Source: an uncultured Prevotellaceae bacterium
Lineage (GTDB): Bacteria; Bacteroidota; Bacteroidia; Bacteroidales; Bacteroidaceae
Direction of reading: 5' to 3'
Length of the DNA: 64,000 nucleotides
NCBI GenBank assembly: GCA_947167455.1
Contig: CAMVIB010000001.1
Coordinates: forward strand, 1-64,000
The first letter of the stretch is position 1. Every line of letters starts with the position of its first letter. Shown here piece by piece: positions 7,781-17,057 of the stretch. The notes under the pieces were generated by a model. The model did no database searches and was not told the DNA's origin. It worked only from the letters and a program-made list of their open reading frames with translations. A program made the translations under genes and the position numbers.

Positions 7781-10636
7781 ATGGACGATAAAGTTGTGAT
7801 GTACGACGGCATCACTCACCACCTCAACCGCATGTATCAGGACTGGTTCCTGGACTATGCTTCGTATGTCATTCTCGAGCGTGCCGTGCCGCATATCGGC
7901 GACGGCTTCAAGCCCGTGCAGCGCCGCATCCTGCACAGCATGAAGCGTATGGACGACGGGCGCTTCAACAAGGTTGCCAACATCGTGGGCCACACCATGC
8001 AGTTCCACCCTCACGGCGACGCCAGCATCAAGGATGCCCTCGTCCAGCTTGGGCAGAAGGAGCTGCTCATCGACTGCCAGGGCAACTGGGGCAACATCCT
8101 CACTGGCGACGATGCCGCCGCCGGGCGTTACATCGAGGCACGTCTGTCGAAGTTCGCCCTCGACGTGGTGTTCAACCCCAAGACCACGGAGTGGAAGCTC
8201 AGCTACGACGGTCGCAACAAGGAGCCCATCACCCTGCCCGTGAAGTTCCCGCTGCTGCTGGCACAGGGTGCCGAGGGCATCGCCGTGGGTCTGTCGTCGA
8301 AAATCCTGCCACACAACCTCAACGAGCTGTGCGATGCCGCCGTGGCCTACCTGCACGACGAACCCTTCCAGCTCTATCCCGACTTCCCCACGGGCGGCAG
8401 CATCGACGTATCAAAATACAACGACGGTCAGCGCGGCGGCGTGGTGCGTGTGCGTGCCAAGATTGAGAAGCGCGACAGCAAGACGCTGGCCATCACGGAG
8501 ATTCCCTTCGGCAAGACAACGGGTTCGCCGCAGAAACCCAGCCAGTTCATCGACAGCATACTCAAGGCCGCCGAGAAGGGCAAGATCAAGGTGCGCAAGG
8601 TGGAGGACATGACAGCCGCCGGGGTGGAGATACTGATACACCTCATGCCCGGTGCCAGCTCCGACAAGACCATCGACGCCCTATATGCCTGCACCGACTG
8701 CGAGGTGAACATCTCGCCCAACTGCTGTGTCATCGACGGCCGCAAACCATGCTTCCTAACCGTGAGTGAGGTGCTGCGCCGTTCGGTGGATAACACCAAG
8801 GAGCTGCTGCGCAAGGAGCTGTCCATACGTCGTGGCGAGCTGATGGAGGCACTGCACTTCGCATCGCTCGAGGAAATCTTCATCGAGGAGCGCATCTATA
8901 AGGGCAAGCCCTTCGAGAATGCACAGAGCACCGACGAGCTCTGCAACTATATCGACGAACGTCTGACGCCTTTCTACCCACAGTTCATCCGCGAGGTGAC
9001 GAAGGACGATATCATGCGCCTTCTCGAGATAAAGATGCAGCGCATCGCCAAGTTCAACAAAGACCGTGCCGAGGAGGCTATTGCCCGCATGAAGGAAGAT
9101 ATAGCGGGCATCGACCGCGACCTGGCAAACATCGTAGAGGTGACGGCCGACTGGTTCCGCTTCATCCAACAGAAATATGGCAAAGACCACCCGCGCCTTA
9201 CGGAGATACGCAGCTTCGACAGCATCGAGGCCTCGAAGGTCGTCGAGGCCAACCAGAAGCTCTACATCAACCGCGAGGAGGGCTTCATCGGCACGGGGCT
9301 CAAGAAGGATGAGTTCGTGTGCAACTGCTCGGACATCGACGATGTCATCATCTTCTACAAGGATGGCACCTACAAGGTGATACGCATCGGCGAGAAGGTG
9401 TTCGTGGGCGAGACGGAGCGCTCGAAGGCCGAGAAGCGCAAGTGCCAGATCATACACGTCGCCATCTTCAAGAAGGGCGACACGCGCACCATCTACAACT
9501 GTGTATATCGCGACGGCAAGAACGGTGCCTACTACATCAAGCGTTTCAATGTCACCAGCATAACTCGCGACCGCGAGTATGACCTCACCCAGGGCAAGCC
9601 CGGCAGCCGCGTGGCTTATTTCAGCGCTAATGCCAACGGCGAGGCCGAGGTCATCAAGGTGGCCTTCAAGCCCGTGCCAAAGCTCAAGCGCCTGTCGCTC
9701 GACAAGGACTTCAGCGACATAATGATTAAGGGCCGTGCCAGCATGGGCAACCTGCTCACACGTCTCGACCTCGAGCGCATCACCCTCAAGAGCCACGGCA
9801 CGAGCACCCTCGGCGGGCGCAAGGTGTGGTTCGACTGGGATGTGAGGCGTCTCAACTACGACGAGCACGGACAGTACCTCGGGGAGTTTCATGCCGACGA
9901 TGCCATTCTCGTCATCCTCGCCAACGGCGAGTTCTACACCACCAACTTCGACCTCAACAACCACTACGAGCAGGACATCCTGCGCATCGAGAAGTACGAT
10001 GCCCAGAAGGTGTGGACGGCAGCCTTCTTCGATGCCGACCAGGGCAACCCCTATCTCAAGCGCTTCGCCCTCGAGGCCACGCCACGCCACCAGAACTTCC
10101 TCGGCGAGAGCACGGTAATCCCCACCGGTGGCGTCACCGGCAACACCGTGACCCCGGCCGCTGATGCCGACACCCCGGCTCTGCCGACGGCCAACAGCGC
10201 CGCCGCCGACTTCGTTGCCGCTATTGCCGAGGCACGCAAGGCCAATGCCAGTTGTTTGCTGCTGCTCACCGACACGCCATTCCCGCGACTGATGGTGAAG
10301 TATGCTGCGCCCGATGACTTCCGCGACCCCATGGAGGTCGATGCCGAGCAGTTCATAGGGCAGAAGAGCTTCAAGGCTCGCGGCAAACGCATCACGACGC
10401 TGAACATTGCCGCCATCGACGAGCTGCCGCCGACACGCGTGCCCGAACCCGAAGCCGAGACGGCAACACCCTTCGCCACCGACGGTGACGCGCTTACCGA
10501 TGCCGGCGGCGACACCACAGCCTCTGAGACCATACACACGACATACGCCGACGATGCCGGCAGCGATGCCGACGGCGACACGGACAGCGCACCCGGCTTC
10601 GACCCCGAGACCGGACAATTCAACCTCTTCGACTGA
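7781..10636 (+). CDS. parC: DNA topoisomerase IV / gyrase subunit A
   Basis: A 951-residue GyrA/ParC family protein, the DNA-cleaving subunit of a type IIA topoisomerase. It opens with LDYASYVILERAVPHIGDGFK and PVQRRILHSM, then the HPHGDASIKDALVQLGQ region. The catalytic Tyr is in AAGRYIEARLS near residue 115. A coiled-coil region lies around residues 400-470, and the C-terminal part carries beta-propeller-like blades followed by an acidic, Asp/Thr/Ala-rich tail of about 80 residues. The short N-terminus lacks the gyrase-type leader, and Bacteroidetes carry a true GyrA elsewhere, so ParC is the better call. The matching parE is not in the window. The stop overlaps the next gene's ATG by one base. 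Confidence 0.92.
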   Translation: MDDKVVMYDGITHHLNRMYQDWFLDYASYVILERAVPHIGDGFKPVQRRILHSMKRMDDGRFNKVANIVGHTMQFHPHGDASIKDALVQLGQKELLIDCQGNWGNILTGDDAAAGRYIEARLSKFALDVVFNPKTTEWKLSYDGRNKEPITLPVKFPLLLAQGAEGIAVGLSSKILPHNLNELCDAAVAYLHDEPFQLYPDFPTGGSIDVSKYNDGQRGGVVRVRAKIEKRDSKTLAITEIPFGKTTGSPQKPSQFIDSILKAAEKGKIKVRKVEDMTAAGVEILIHLMPGASSDKTIDALYACTDCEVNISPNCCVIDGRKPCFLTVSEVLRRSVDNTKELLRKELSIRRGELMEALHFASLEEIFIEERIYKGKPFENAQSTDELCNYIDERLTPFYPQFIREVTKDDIMRLLEIKMQRIAKFNKDRAEEAIARMKEDIAGIDRDLANIVEVTADWFRFIQQKYGKDHPRLTEIRSFDSIEASKVVEANQKLYINREEGFIGTGLKKDEFVCNCSDIDDVIIFYKDGTYKVIRIGEKVFVGETERSKAEKRKCQIIHVAIFKKGDTRTIYNCVYRDGKNGAYYIKRFNVTSITRDREYDLTQGKPGSRVAYFSANANGEAEVIKVAFKPVPKLKRLSLDKDFSDIMIKGRASMGNLLTRLDLERITLKSHGTSTLGGRKVWFDWDVRRLNYDEHGQYLGEFHADDAILVILANGEFYTTNFDLNNHYEQDILRIEKYDAQKVWTAAFFDADQGNPYLKRFALEATPRHQNFLGESTVIPTGGVTGNTVTPAADADTPALPTANSAAADFVAAIAEARKANASCLLLLTDTPFPRLMVKYAAPDDFRDPMEVDAEQFIGQKSFKARGKRITTLNIAAIDELPPTRVPEPEAETATPFATDGDALTDAGGDTTASETIHTTYADDAGSDADGDTDSAPGFDPETGQFNLFD

Positions 10637-11505
10637 TGCACAAACACATGACACAGGCTCTCGCCGCTCTCGTCGCAGCACTGATATGCTGCCCCACGGC
10701 AACAGCTCAAACCGCGCCGGCAGATGCCGACACCACAGCGACGCCGCCACCTACATCCAGCACGCATTCTACGCTCTTCGGCATAGGCGGCGTGCGACAG
10801 CTCGACACATATCTCTCGCCTATCGACTACCGCGGGCCGCAGGTCATGTTCCTCAAGGAGAAGTTGCGGCCGACACGCATCATGCGCGGACGCGTATCGT
10901 TCCAGGGTATCTTGCAGGCCGACTTCGCCGTGACCCACAACCGCGCCGACAACGCCCACAACCTCAGCGGCAACCTGCGCTACGACGCGGCATGGCATTA
11001 CAACTGGCGGCCGGTGTCGCCGCTGCGCATCATGGCCGGTCCGCAGATAGGCGGCAATGTCGGCCTGATCTACAACACCCGCAATGGCAACAACCCGGCA
11101 CAGGCCCTCGCATCAATCGACATCTCGGCATCGGCGGCGGCCATCTACAGCTTCAGGCTGTGGGGACATACGTTCCGGCTGCGCGAGCAGGTGGACATAC
11201 CGCTCATTGGCGTCATGTTCAGCCCCAACTACAACCAGAGCTACTACGAACTCTCCCTCGGCAACCGCGACCACAACGTGTGTTTCACGCATCCTGCCAA
11301 CAGACCCAACCTGCGCAACCAGCTCACACTCGACTTCCCGCTGCGCGGGGCCACGATGCGTGTGGGCTATCTCTTGGACGTCAGGCAGAGCCGTGTCAAC
11401 AATATACGCCACCACACATACACGCATGCATTCGTCATAGGGTGGGTGAAGCATTTCACATACCGCTCGCACCGACAGGCTGCGACCGACGGATTCATCA
11501 TGTAG
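10636..11505 (+). CDS. DUF3316 domain protein, exported
   Basis: A 289-residue protein with an N-terminal signal peptide (LAALVAALICCPTATAQ, cleavage near residue 25), then a low-complexity Thr/Pro/Ala linker and beta-rich sequence with many aromatic residues (RGRVSFQGILQADFAVTH, YDAAWHYNWRP, FAVTHNRADNAHNLSGNL), consistent with an outer-membrane or periplasmic beta-structure. It resembles the DUF3316 family of Bacteroidetes. The start codon overlaps the parC stop (TGATG), so the two are translated from one message; an ATG 12 bases further in is an alternative start. Function is unknown. Confidence 0.8.
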   Translation: MHKHMTQALAALVAALICCPTATAQTAPADADTTATPPPTSSTHSTLFGIGGVRQLDTYLSPIDYRGPQVMFLKEKLRPTRIMRGRVSFQGILQADFAVTHNRADNAHNLSGNLRYDAAWHYNWRPVSPLRIMAGPQIGGNVGLIYNTRNGNNPAQALASIDISASAAAIYSFRLWGHTFRLREQVDIPLIGVMFSPNYNQSYYELSLGNRDHNVCFTHPANRPNLRNQLTLDFPLRGATMRVGYLLDVRQSRVNNIRHHTYTHAFVIGWVKHFTYRSHRQAATDGFIM

Positions 11506-11530
11506 CACCATCACAGACACACGACAGAGC

Positions 11531-12541
11531 ATGAAACTACGCTACCTACTGACCCTCACACTCCTCGCCGCCATGATGGGCGCTTGCGTGAAGGAGGAAC
11601 AATACGACGACACCCCGACGGGCAACTTCGATGCCCTGTGGCGAATCATCGACGAGCACTACTGCTTCCTCGACTACAAACAGCAGCAACTCAATTTCGA
11701 CTGGAAGCTGGTGCGCCTCGACTACCGTCAGCGCCTCGACTCCAAGATGAGCCAGCTGCAGCTCTTCGAGGTGATGGCAGACATGCTCTCCATCCTCGCC
11801 GACGGACATGTCAACCTCTATGCAGCACATGATGTCGGGCGCAACTGGTCGTGGCAGGAGAATTACCCCCGCAACTTCGATGTCGAGCTTCAGAACGACT
11901 ACCTCGGCCACGACTACAAGATAGCGTCGGGATTGTCGTATCGCATACTGCCCGACAACGTGGGCTACATCGCGGTGCCGTCATTCTCGGCGGCCATCGG
12001 CGACGGCAACATCACCGAGGTGCTGCACCACATGCGGCTATGCACGGGCATCATCATCGATGTGCGCGGCAATGGCGGCGGCGACCTCACCAATGCCGAA
12101 CGCCTGGCACGACGCTTTACCAACGAACGCCGCCTCGTGGGATATATATGCCATAAGACGGGGCCGGGGCACAATGATTTCTCGACCCTCGAGGAGGAAT
12201 ATCTCGAACCTTCGACGTCGATGCGCTGGCAGAAAAGAGCCATCGTGCTCACCAACAGGCAGTGCTATAGCGCCACCAATACCTTCGTGCGCGACATGGC
12301 GGAATGCCCGCTGGTCACCATCCTTGGCGACAAGACAGGCGGCGGCAGCGGCCTGCCCTTCTCCTCCGAGCTGCCCAACGGCTGGAGCGTGCGTTTCTCG
12401 GCAGCACCGATGTTCGACGCACGGCGACAGCAGATAGAGTTCGGCATACAGCCCGACACAGTGGTGGCCCTCAACCCGGAGGACGTGGCGCGCGGGCATG
12501 ACACACTCATCGAGACGGCACGGAGCATATTGCGCCAGTAG
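11531..12541 (+). CDS. S41 family peptidase lipoprotein
   Basis: A 336-residue lipoprotein: signal LTLTLLAAMMGAC with lipobox Cys at about residue 19, an N-terminal helical region starting NFDALWRIIDEHYCFLDYK typical of tail-specific proteases, and the S41 catalytic domain. IDVRGNGGGDL marks the substrate-binding loop, the catalytic Ser is in NRQCYSATNTF near residue 243, and the Lys in LGDKTGGGSG near 268. No PDZ domain is evident. It lies 25 bases after the DUF3316 gene and is probably in the same operon. It ends just before a CTAG-rich palindrome array. Confidence 0.88.
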   Translation: MKLRYLLTLTLLAAMMGACVKEEQYDDTPTGNFDALWRIIDEHYCFLDYKQQQLNFDWKLVRLDYRQRLDSKMSQLQLFEVMADMLSILADGHVNLYAAHDVGRNWSWQENYPRNFDVELQNDYLGHDYKIASGLSYRILPDNVGYIAVPSFSAAIGDGNITEVLHHMRLCTGIIIDVRGNGGGDLTNAERLARRFTNERRLVGYICHKTGPGHNDFSTLEEEYLEPSTSMRWQKRAIVLTNRQCYSATNTFVRDMAECPLVTILGDKTGGGSGLPFSSELPNGWSVRFSAAPMFDARRQQIEFGIQPDTVVALNPEDVARGHDTLIETARSILRQ

Positions 12542-12554
12542 GGATGCGCAGAAC

Positions 12555-12634
12555 AGCCCCTAGGGGAGTTACCTAACTCCCCTAGGCGAGTAATGTAACT
12601 CCCCTAGGCGAGTTACCTAACTCCCCTAGGGGCT
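12555..12634. repeat. CTAG-rich palindrome array
   Basis: The outer arms AGCCCCTAGGGGAGTTA (12555-12571) and TAACTCCCCTAGGGGCT (12618-12634) are perfect inverted repeats. Between them the pattern AACTCCCCTAGGCGAGT recurs, giving four CCTAGG cores in 80 bases. It lies between the convergent ends of the S41 gene and uxaC and probably ends both transcripts. CTAG is normally rare in bacterial DNA. Confidence 0.85.
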
Positions 12635-12699
12635 TCGTTCGCGTTCTCTGGACGCACGAGCTATGCTCACGTCAGGGTGCGCCGATTACGTTTGCGGGC

Positions 12700-14112
12700 T
12701 CAATCAGCCGGGCACATCGTGAAATAGCGACGGGCGTTGTTGTAGCTTATGTCTTCCACCATCTGGCGCACACGCTGCTGCTCGTAGCCCGTGTAAGGAA
12801 TGAGACCCTGTTCGACATCATTGCCGATGAGGTTGCAGAGCGTGCGGCGGAAGTACTCGTGGCGAGGGTAGGAGAGGAAGGAACGCGAGTCGGTGAGCAT
12901 ACCCACGAAGCGGCTCAGCAGACCCAGCAGAGAGAGGGTGTTCATCTGACGTTCCATGCCATCCTTCTGGTCGAGGAACCACCACCCCGAGCCCCACTGC
13001 AGCTTGCCGGCGACGCTCCCGTCCTGGAAGTTGCCTATCATCGTGGCCACCATAGCGTTGTCGGAAGGGTTGAGGTTGTAGATGATGGTTTTTGTGAGAT
13101 GCCCCTCGCCGTCGAGGAGGTCGAGGAAGTGTGACATCGCCTCCGCCGTCTGCCACTGACCGATGCTGTCGTAGCCCGTGTCGGCCCCGATGGCTCTGAA
13201 CATGCGACTGTTGTTGTTGCGCATGGCACCATAGTGGTACTGCTGCACCCATCCCGAGGCGTGGTCTTGCACGGCAAAGACGTAGAGCATGGCACTCTTG
13301 AACTTGCGCACATCGGCGGGAGAGGCCTCGCCGCCGTCGATGACTGATGCGAAGATGCGCGAGATTTCGGTGTCGGTATATGGGTCGGCGTAGAACATGT
13401 CGAGGCCGTGGTCGCTGAGGCGGCAGCCATGCTCGTGGAAAAAGTCGTGACGACGCTGCAGGGCATCCACGAAGTCGCCGAAGGAGCGTATCTCCATGTC
13501 GGCAGCCTCGGCAAGACGCTGCACGTATGTGCGCCACGCAGCGCCGTCGTCGATGGCCATGGCCTTGTCGGGACGCCAGGCGGGGAACATGTTCACGCCG
13601 AGGTCGCTCCGGTGATGGTGCAGGTCGTCAACGGGGTCGTCGGTGGTGCATATCGTCTCCACGTTATAGTGGCGTATGAGGCCGCGGGCCGTGAAGGCAG
13701 GGTCGTGCTGCAGACGGTCGTTACAGGCATCGTAAATCTCGCGGGCGGTGTCGGGGTTCAGGCGCTTGTCGATGCCGAAGGCTGTTTTCAGCTCCAGGTG
13801 TGTCCAGTGGTACAGGGGGTTGCGAAGCGTGTAGGGAACGGTGAAGGCCCACGCCTTGAATTTCTCCCAGTCGGAGGCATCGCCGGTGATGAAGTGCTCG
13901 TCGATGCCATTGGTGCGCATGGCGCGCCACTTATAGTGGTCGCCGCTGAGCCACAGCTCGGTGATGCTGCTGAAGCGGTGGTCTGATGCTATCAGTGCCG
14001 GGTCGAGATGGCAGTGGTAGTCGATGATGGGCTGCACGGCGGCGTGCCGATGGTATAGCTCTTGCGCCGTGGCGCTCTGCAGCAAGAAGTTCTCGTCGAG
14101 GAATGTTTTCAT
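12700..14112 (-). CDS. uxaC: Glucuronate isomerase
   Basis: A 470-residue enzyme that converts D-glucuronate to D-fructuronate (and galacturonate to tagaturonate). It starts MKTFLDENFLLQSATAQELY and carries the metal-site IIDYHCHLDP near residue 30, SDHRFSSITELWLSGDHYKW, WTHLELKTAFGI, CTTDDPVDDLHHH near 175, and the C-terminal QWGSGWWFLDQKDGM and SFLSYPRHEYFRR. It is in the amidohydrolase superfamily and acts in the cytoplasm. It is transcribed toward the palindrome array, apart from uxuA and the SDR gene (on the other strand at 0-1.2 kb) but in the same pathway. Confidence 0.97.
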   Translation of the reverse strand: MKTFLDENFLLQSATAQELYHRHAAVQPIIDYHCHLDPALIASDHRFSSITELWLSGDHYKWRAMRTNGIDEHFITGDASDWEKFKAWAFTVPYTLRNPLYHWTHLELKTAFGIDKRLNPDTAREIYDACNDRLQHDPAFTARGLIRHYNVETICTTDDPVDDLHHHRSDLGVNMFPAWRPDKAMAIDDGAAWRTYVQRLAEAADMEIRSFGDFVDALQRRHDFFHEHGCRLSDHGLDMFYADPYTDTEISRIFASVIDGGEASPADVRKFKSAMLYVFAVQDHASGWVQQYHYGAMRNNNSRMFRAIGADTGYDSIGQWQTAEAMSHFLDLLDGEGHLTKTIIYNLNPSDNAMVATMIGNFQDGSVAGKLQWGSGWWFLDQKDGMERQMNTLSLLGLLSRFVGMLTDSRSFLSYPRHEYFRRTLCNLIGNDVEQGLIPYTGYEQQRVRQMVEDISYNNARRYFTMCPAD

Positions 14113-14166
14113 ATCGTGAGGTTGTTCGGGTTCAGGTGGGTTCTGTAAGTCAGCTTTGAATCGCCA

Positions 14167-15060
14167 TCAGCTGGCCTCGATGCCCAGCAGGGCCTCCACG
14201 CGGTCGCGACACTGCTCCATGAGCCATTTCGGGGTGGAGGTGGCGCCGCAGATGCCTATTGAGAGCGCAGCGTCGGGCGTGGTGCCGTCGGTGAGGAAGC
14301 TGAGACTTATTTCGCTGGCTGAGGAGAGCATGAACGACCGCGGGTTGGCGCGCTGGCATTCGCCGAAGAGCACGCGGCCGTTGCTGCTCTTCTGTCCGCA
14401 GACGAAGAGCACGACGTCGTGGCGTGAGGCGAACTCGCGGATGTGCGGCATGCGGTTGGCCACCTGGCGGCAGATGGTATCGGCGTAGGTGAAGCGTGCA
14501 TCAGGTGAGATGTGCGCCTGGATATATTCCACCACCTGACGGAAGCCCTCGAGCGACTTCGTGGTCTGGCTGTAGAGGGCTATGTCGCGGCTGAAGTCCA
14601 GACGGCTGGCATCCTCAGGACGCTCGATAACGATTGCCGTGCCCGCTGTCTGCCCCACCAGTCCTAACACCTCGGCATGGCCGGGCTTGCCGAAGATGAC
14701 GATCTGCCTGGTGTGATGCGTGTCGCTGTCATATTCGCGTTTGATGCGCTCCTGTAGGTGCAGCACGACGGGGCATGTGGCATCAATAATATTAATATTG
14801 TTTGCACGCGCACGCGCGTAGGTCTCGGGAGGCTCGCCGTGGGCGCGCAGCAGCACGTTGGCATCGCGCAGAGTGGCGAACTGCTCGTGGTCGATCGTGC
14901 GCAGCCCCATCTCGCACAGACGCTCCACCTCGCGACCGTTGTGCACGATGTCGCCCAGACAGTACAACTCGTGGCCGAGCTGCAGCTCCTCCTCGGCCTT
15001 GCCGATGGCGCGCGTCACGCCGAAGCAGAAGCCCGAGCCGTTGTCGATCTCAATGGTCAT
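14167..15060 (-). CDS. ispH: 4-hydroxy-3-methylbut-2-enyl diphosphate reductase
   Basis: A 297-residue iron-sulphur enzyme catalysing the last step of the MEP isoprenoid pathway. The three cluster Cys residues are visible: [11 protein letters not shown] (residue 12), [11 protein letters not shown] (near 96) and [12 protein letters not shown] (near 200). [10 protein letters not shown] and [12 protein letters not shown] are family motifs. The start overlaps the end of cmk by four bases, and the order porQ-cmk-ispH is conserved in Bacteroidetes. The product feeds the polyprenyl synthase encoded at 17.9 kb. Confidence 0.95.
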   Translation of the reverse strand: MTIEIDNGSGFCFGVTRAIGKAEEELQLGHELYCLGDIVHNGREVERLCEMGLRTIDHEQFATLRDANVLLRAHGEPPETYARARANNINIIDATCPVVLHLQERIKREYDSDTHHTRQIVIFGKPGHAEVLGLVGQTAGTAIVIERPEDASRLDFSRDIALYSQTTKSLEGFRQVVEYIQAHISPDARFTYADTICRQVANRMPHIREFASRHDVVLFVCGQKSSNGRVLFGECQRANPRSFMLSSASEISLSFLTDGTTPDAALSIGICGATSTPKWLMEQCRDRVEALLGIEAS

Positions 15061-15767
15061 GGCTGCTCAGTGAGTGTTGAGATGCGTTCGTGGAACCTGT
15101 CGAGGAGCCACTGCTTCTGCTCGTCGATGGTGATGTGGCTGTTGTCGAGCACTATGGCATCGTCGGCGCGGCGCAGGGGTGCCACGGCACGTGTGGAGTC
15201 TATGCGGTCGCGCTCGCGGAGGTTGGCAAGCACCTCAGCGAAGACAGGATTCTCGCCCTTGGCCTTCAGCTCGTCGAAGCGGCGTGTGGCACGGATCTCG
15301 TCGGAGGCCGTGACAAACACCTTCAGCTCGGCATCGGGAAACACGGCGGTGCCGATGTCGCGCCCGTCCATGACGATGCCGCCGTCGGCACCCATGCGCT
15401 GTTGCTGCGCCGTCATGGCAGCACGCACGAAAGGAATGGCCGCCACGGGGCTGACATGGCTGCTCACCTCCATGGTGCGGATGTCGGCCTCCACGTTCTT
15501 GCCGTTGAGATATGTGTCGGGGCGCCCTGTGGCGGCGTTGAGGCGGAAGCTCACCTCTATCTGAGGCATCAGGGACTCGAGGGCAGCGGCATCGACGGTG
15601 CCGTCGGCGAGGATGAGGCCCTGCTGCATGCAGAAAAGTGTGCAGGCGCGGTACATGGCGCCACTGTCGATGTAGATGTAGCCTATGGCGCGGGCCAGAT
15701 CCTTTGCCATAGTGCTCTTGCCGCACGAGCTGTGCCCGTCGATGGCTATCGTGATTTTCTTTTCCAT
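15057..15767 (-). CDS. cmk: Cytidylate kinase
   Basis: A 236-residue (d)CMP kinase. The P-loop [15 protein letters not shown] is near residue 11, followed by [14 protein letters not shown], the [15 protein letters not shown] segment near 105, the [15 protein letters not shown] motif near 125, and the lid region [15 protein letters not shown]. It phosphorylates CMP and dCMP for nucleic-acid synthesis. It overlaps ispH (ATGA) and follows porQ after an 87-base gap that holds a short GGTACTGCC repeat. Confidence 0.96.
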   Translation of the reverse strand: MEKKITIAIDGHSSCGKSTMAKDLARAIGYIYIDSGAMYRACTLFCMQQGLILADGTVDAAALESLMPQIEVSFRLNAATGRPDTYLNGKNVEADIRTMEVSSHVSPVAAIPFVRAAMTAQQQRMGADGGIVMDGRDIGTAVFPDAELKVFVTASDEIRATRRFDELKAKGENPVFAEVLANLRERDRIDSTRAVAPLRRADDAIVLDNSHITIDEQKQWLLDRFHERISTLTEQP

Positions 15768-15854
15768 AATGATGGGGTTTCTATAGATTCATAAAGTCGT
15801 CGCCTCCTGAGGGCAGGCCGACACTGTCGGTACTGCCGGTACTGCCGGTCGAGC

Positions 15855-16841
15855 CTATAGCGTGTATTGGGCGTTGATCATGAAGCTGGGCATGGAGACA
15901 TGGTACTTGGCATACGACAAGCCCACCTTGACCTTCTTCAGCGTCAGACCGGCACCGAAGCACAGGCCGGCACCGTGGCTGCTGCCTGCCGCCTTCATCT
16001 CAAAGGCACGGCGGAAGTTGAAGCCTGCGGAGAGGTAGAATTGCTTCATGGGTATGACATCCACGCCCACGATGAAGTGGTTGGTGAGCTTGCGGCCGAA
16101 ACTCACAGTGCCGCTCGGGCTGTAGTAGTCCGACGACGACCACCGTGTGAGGTCGGTCATGGTGAACGAGAACTGCAGGGGAGCGCCAGAGAGACGCTTC
16201 GTGATGCCCACGCGGAGGTCGAAGGGTAGCGACTCACGGTGGTCGCCGAAACGCTTCACCTGCCCGCCGATGTTCGCCGCTACGAGCGACACCGACAGGT
16301 CGCGGTTTTCGTTGTAAGCGTTCAGGCCGAGGTCAACGCCGAGAGCCACCGACGTGAACTCTCCGTACTTCGAATAGATGAACTTGCCCGTGGCACCGCC
16401 CGAGAGATATTCTGTAAGAACGTACGAGTAGCCGCCGGAGATGCACATGTCCAAGGCCGAGAAGTCGCCCATCTCGATGCCCTCGACTGTCGTCTCCTTC
16501 ATACTGCCGTAGCCCATGAACTGCACGCCGACACCCCACGACCCGCGCTCGCCCTGTGCCATCACCCACGAGGCGTTGCCAGCCTTGATGCCGCGCATGT
16601 ATGTCATGAAGCCAAGGCCGATGCTGCGGTCCGACACGTTAGACATCAGCGCAGGGTTTTGCATCAGCAGCGAGGCATCGTCGTCGGGCAGAGTGACATT
16701 GGCACCGCCGAGAGCCATGGCGTGCGACGACGTCGGCAGTCGGAGGAAGTTGAACACCGATGTGCTTTCATACTGAGCCCGCAGCTGAGCGGCAGCGACA
16801 AGGTTCAGGACGACAGAGAATATGATTTTTCGAGTGAGCAT
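15855..16841 (-). CDS. porQ: Type IX secretion system protein PorQ
   Basis: A 328-residue outer-membrane beta-barrel of the PorV/PorQ group. After a signal peptide (MLTRKIIFSVVLNLVAAAQLRAQ) come the signature ESTSVFNFLRLPTSSHAMAL, GGANVTLPDDDASLLMQNPAL and a regular series of beta strands. The open frame runs 18 bases further upstream but only to a TTG, and a Bacteroidetes -7 element (TAACTTTG on the minus strand, 16857-16864) overlaps that TTG, so the ATG at 16841 is the likelier start with a very short leader. Homologues take part in type IX secretion across the outer membrane. It is the first gene of the porQ-cmk-ispH group. Confidence 0.9.
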   Translation of the reverse strand: MLTRKIIFSVVLNLVAAAQLRAQYESTSVFNFLRLPTSSHAMALGGANVTLPDDDASLLMQNPALMSNVSDRSIGLGFMTYMRGIKAGNASWVMAQGERGSWGVGVQFMGYGSMKETTVEGIEMGDFSALDMCISGGYSYVLTEYLSGGATGKFIYSKYGEFTSVALGVDLGLNAYNENRDLSVSLVAANIGGQVKRFGDHRESLPFDLRVGITKRLSGAPLQFSFTMTDLTRWSSSDYYSPSGTVSFGRKLTNHFIVGVDVIPMKQFYLSAGFNFRRAFEMKAAGSSHGAGLCFGAGLTLKKVKVGLSYAKYHVSMPSFMINAQYTL

Positions 16842-16856
16842 GTACAAAAGAGCGTG

Positions 16857-16864
16857 CAAAGTTA
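16857..16864 (-). promoter_or_regulatory. porQ promoter, -7 element
   Basis: Minus-strand TAACTTTG, matching TAnnTTTG. Transcription starting about 7 bases downstream would give a leader of only about 10 nt before the ATG at 16841 and rules out the upstream TTG as start. Confidence 0.6.
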
Positions 16865-16991
16865 CACATTAATCATATATATTAACGAAAGAAATGCCTT
16901 TTTTGGGGTGCCGGAGGCCATTTTTTTGCAAAAAAAAGCCTCTTTTGCAAAAAAAATGCCATAAAGAAAACAGGTTATCAAAAAAATGTGC

Positions 16992-16999
16992 TACTTTTG
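16992..16999 (+). promoter_or_regulatory. tonB promoter, -7 element
   Basis: TACTTTTG, matching TAnnTTTG, 58 bases before the tonB start. The upstream DNA is A/T-rich with runs of A, and no clear -33 element is seen. Confidence 0.6.
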
Positions 17000-17057
17000 T
17001 CGCGGTGAGACGTAAAAAACGCACCTAAAACGGCAATAAACAACACTAAATACCATT

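Noticed and set aside
8756-10750. A 664-codon minus-strand open frame opposite parC
   Set aside because: Shadow of a GC-rich gene; the sequence is low-complexity Leu/Val/Ala/Glu and runs through a boundary between two plus-strand genes.
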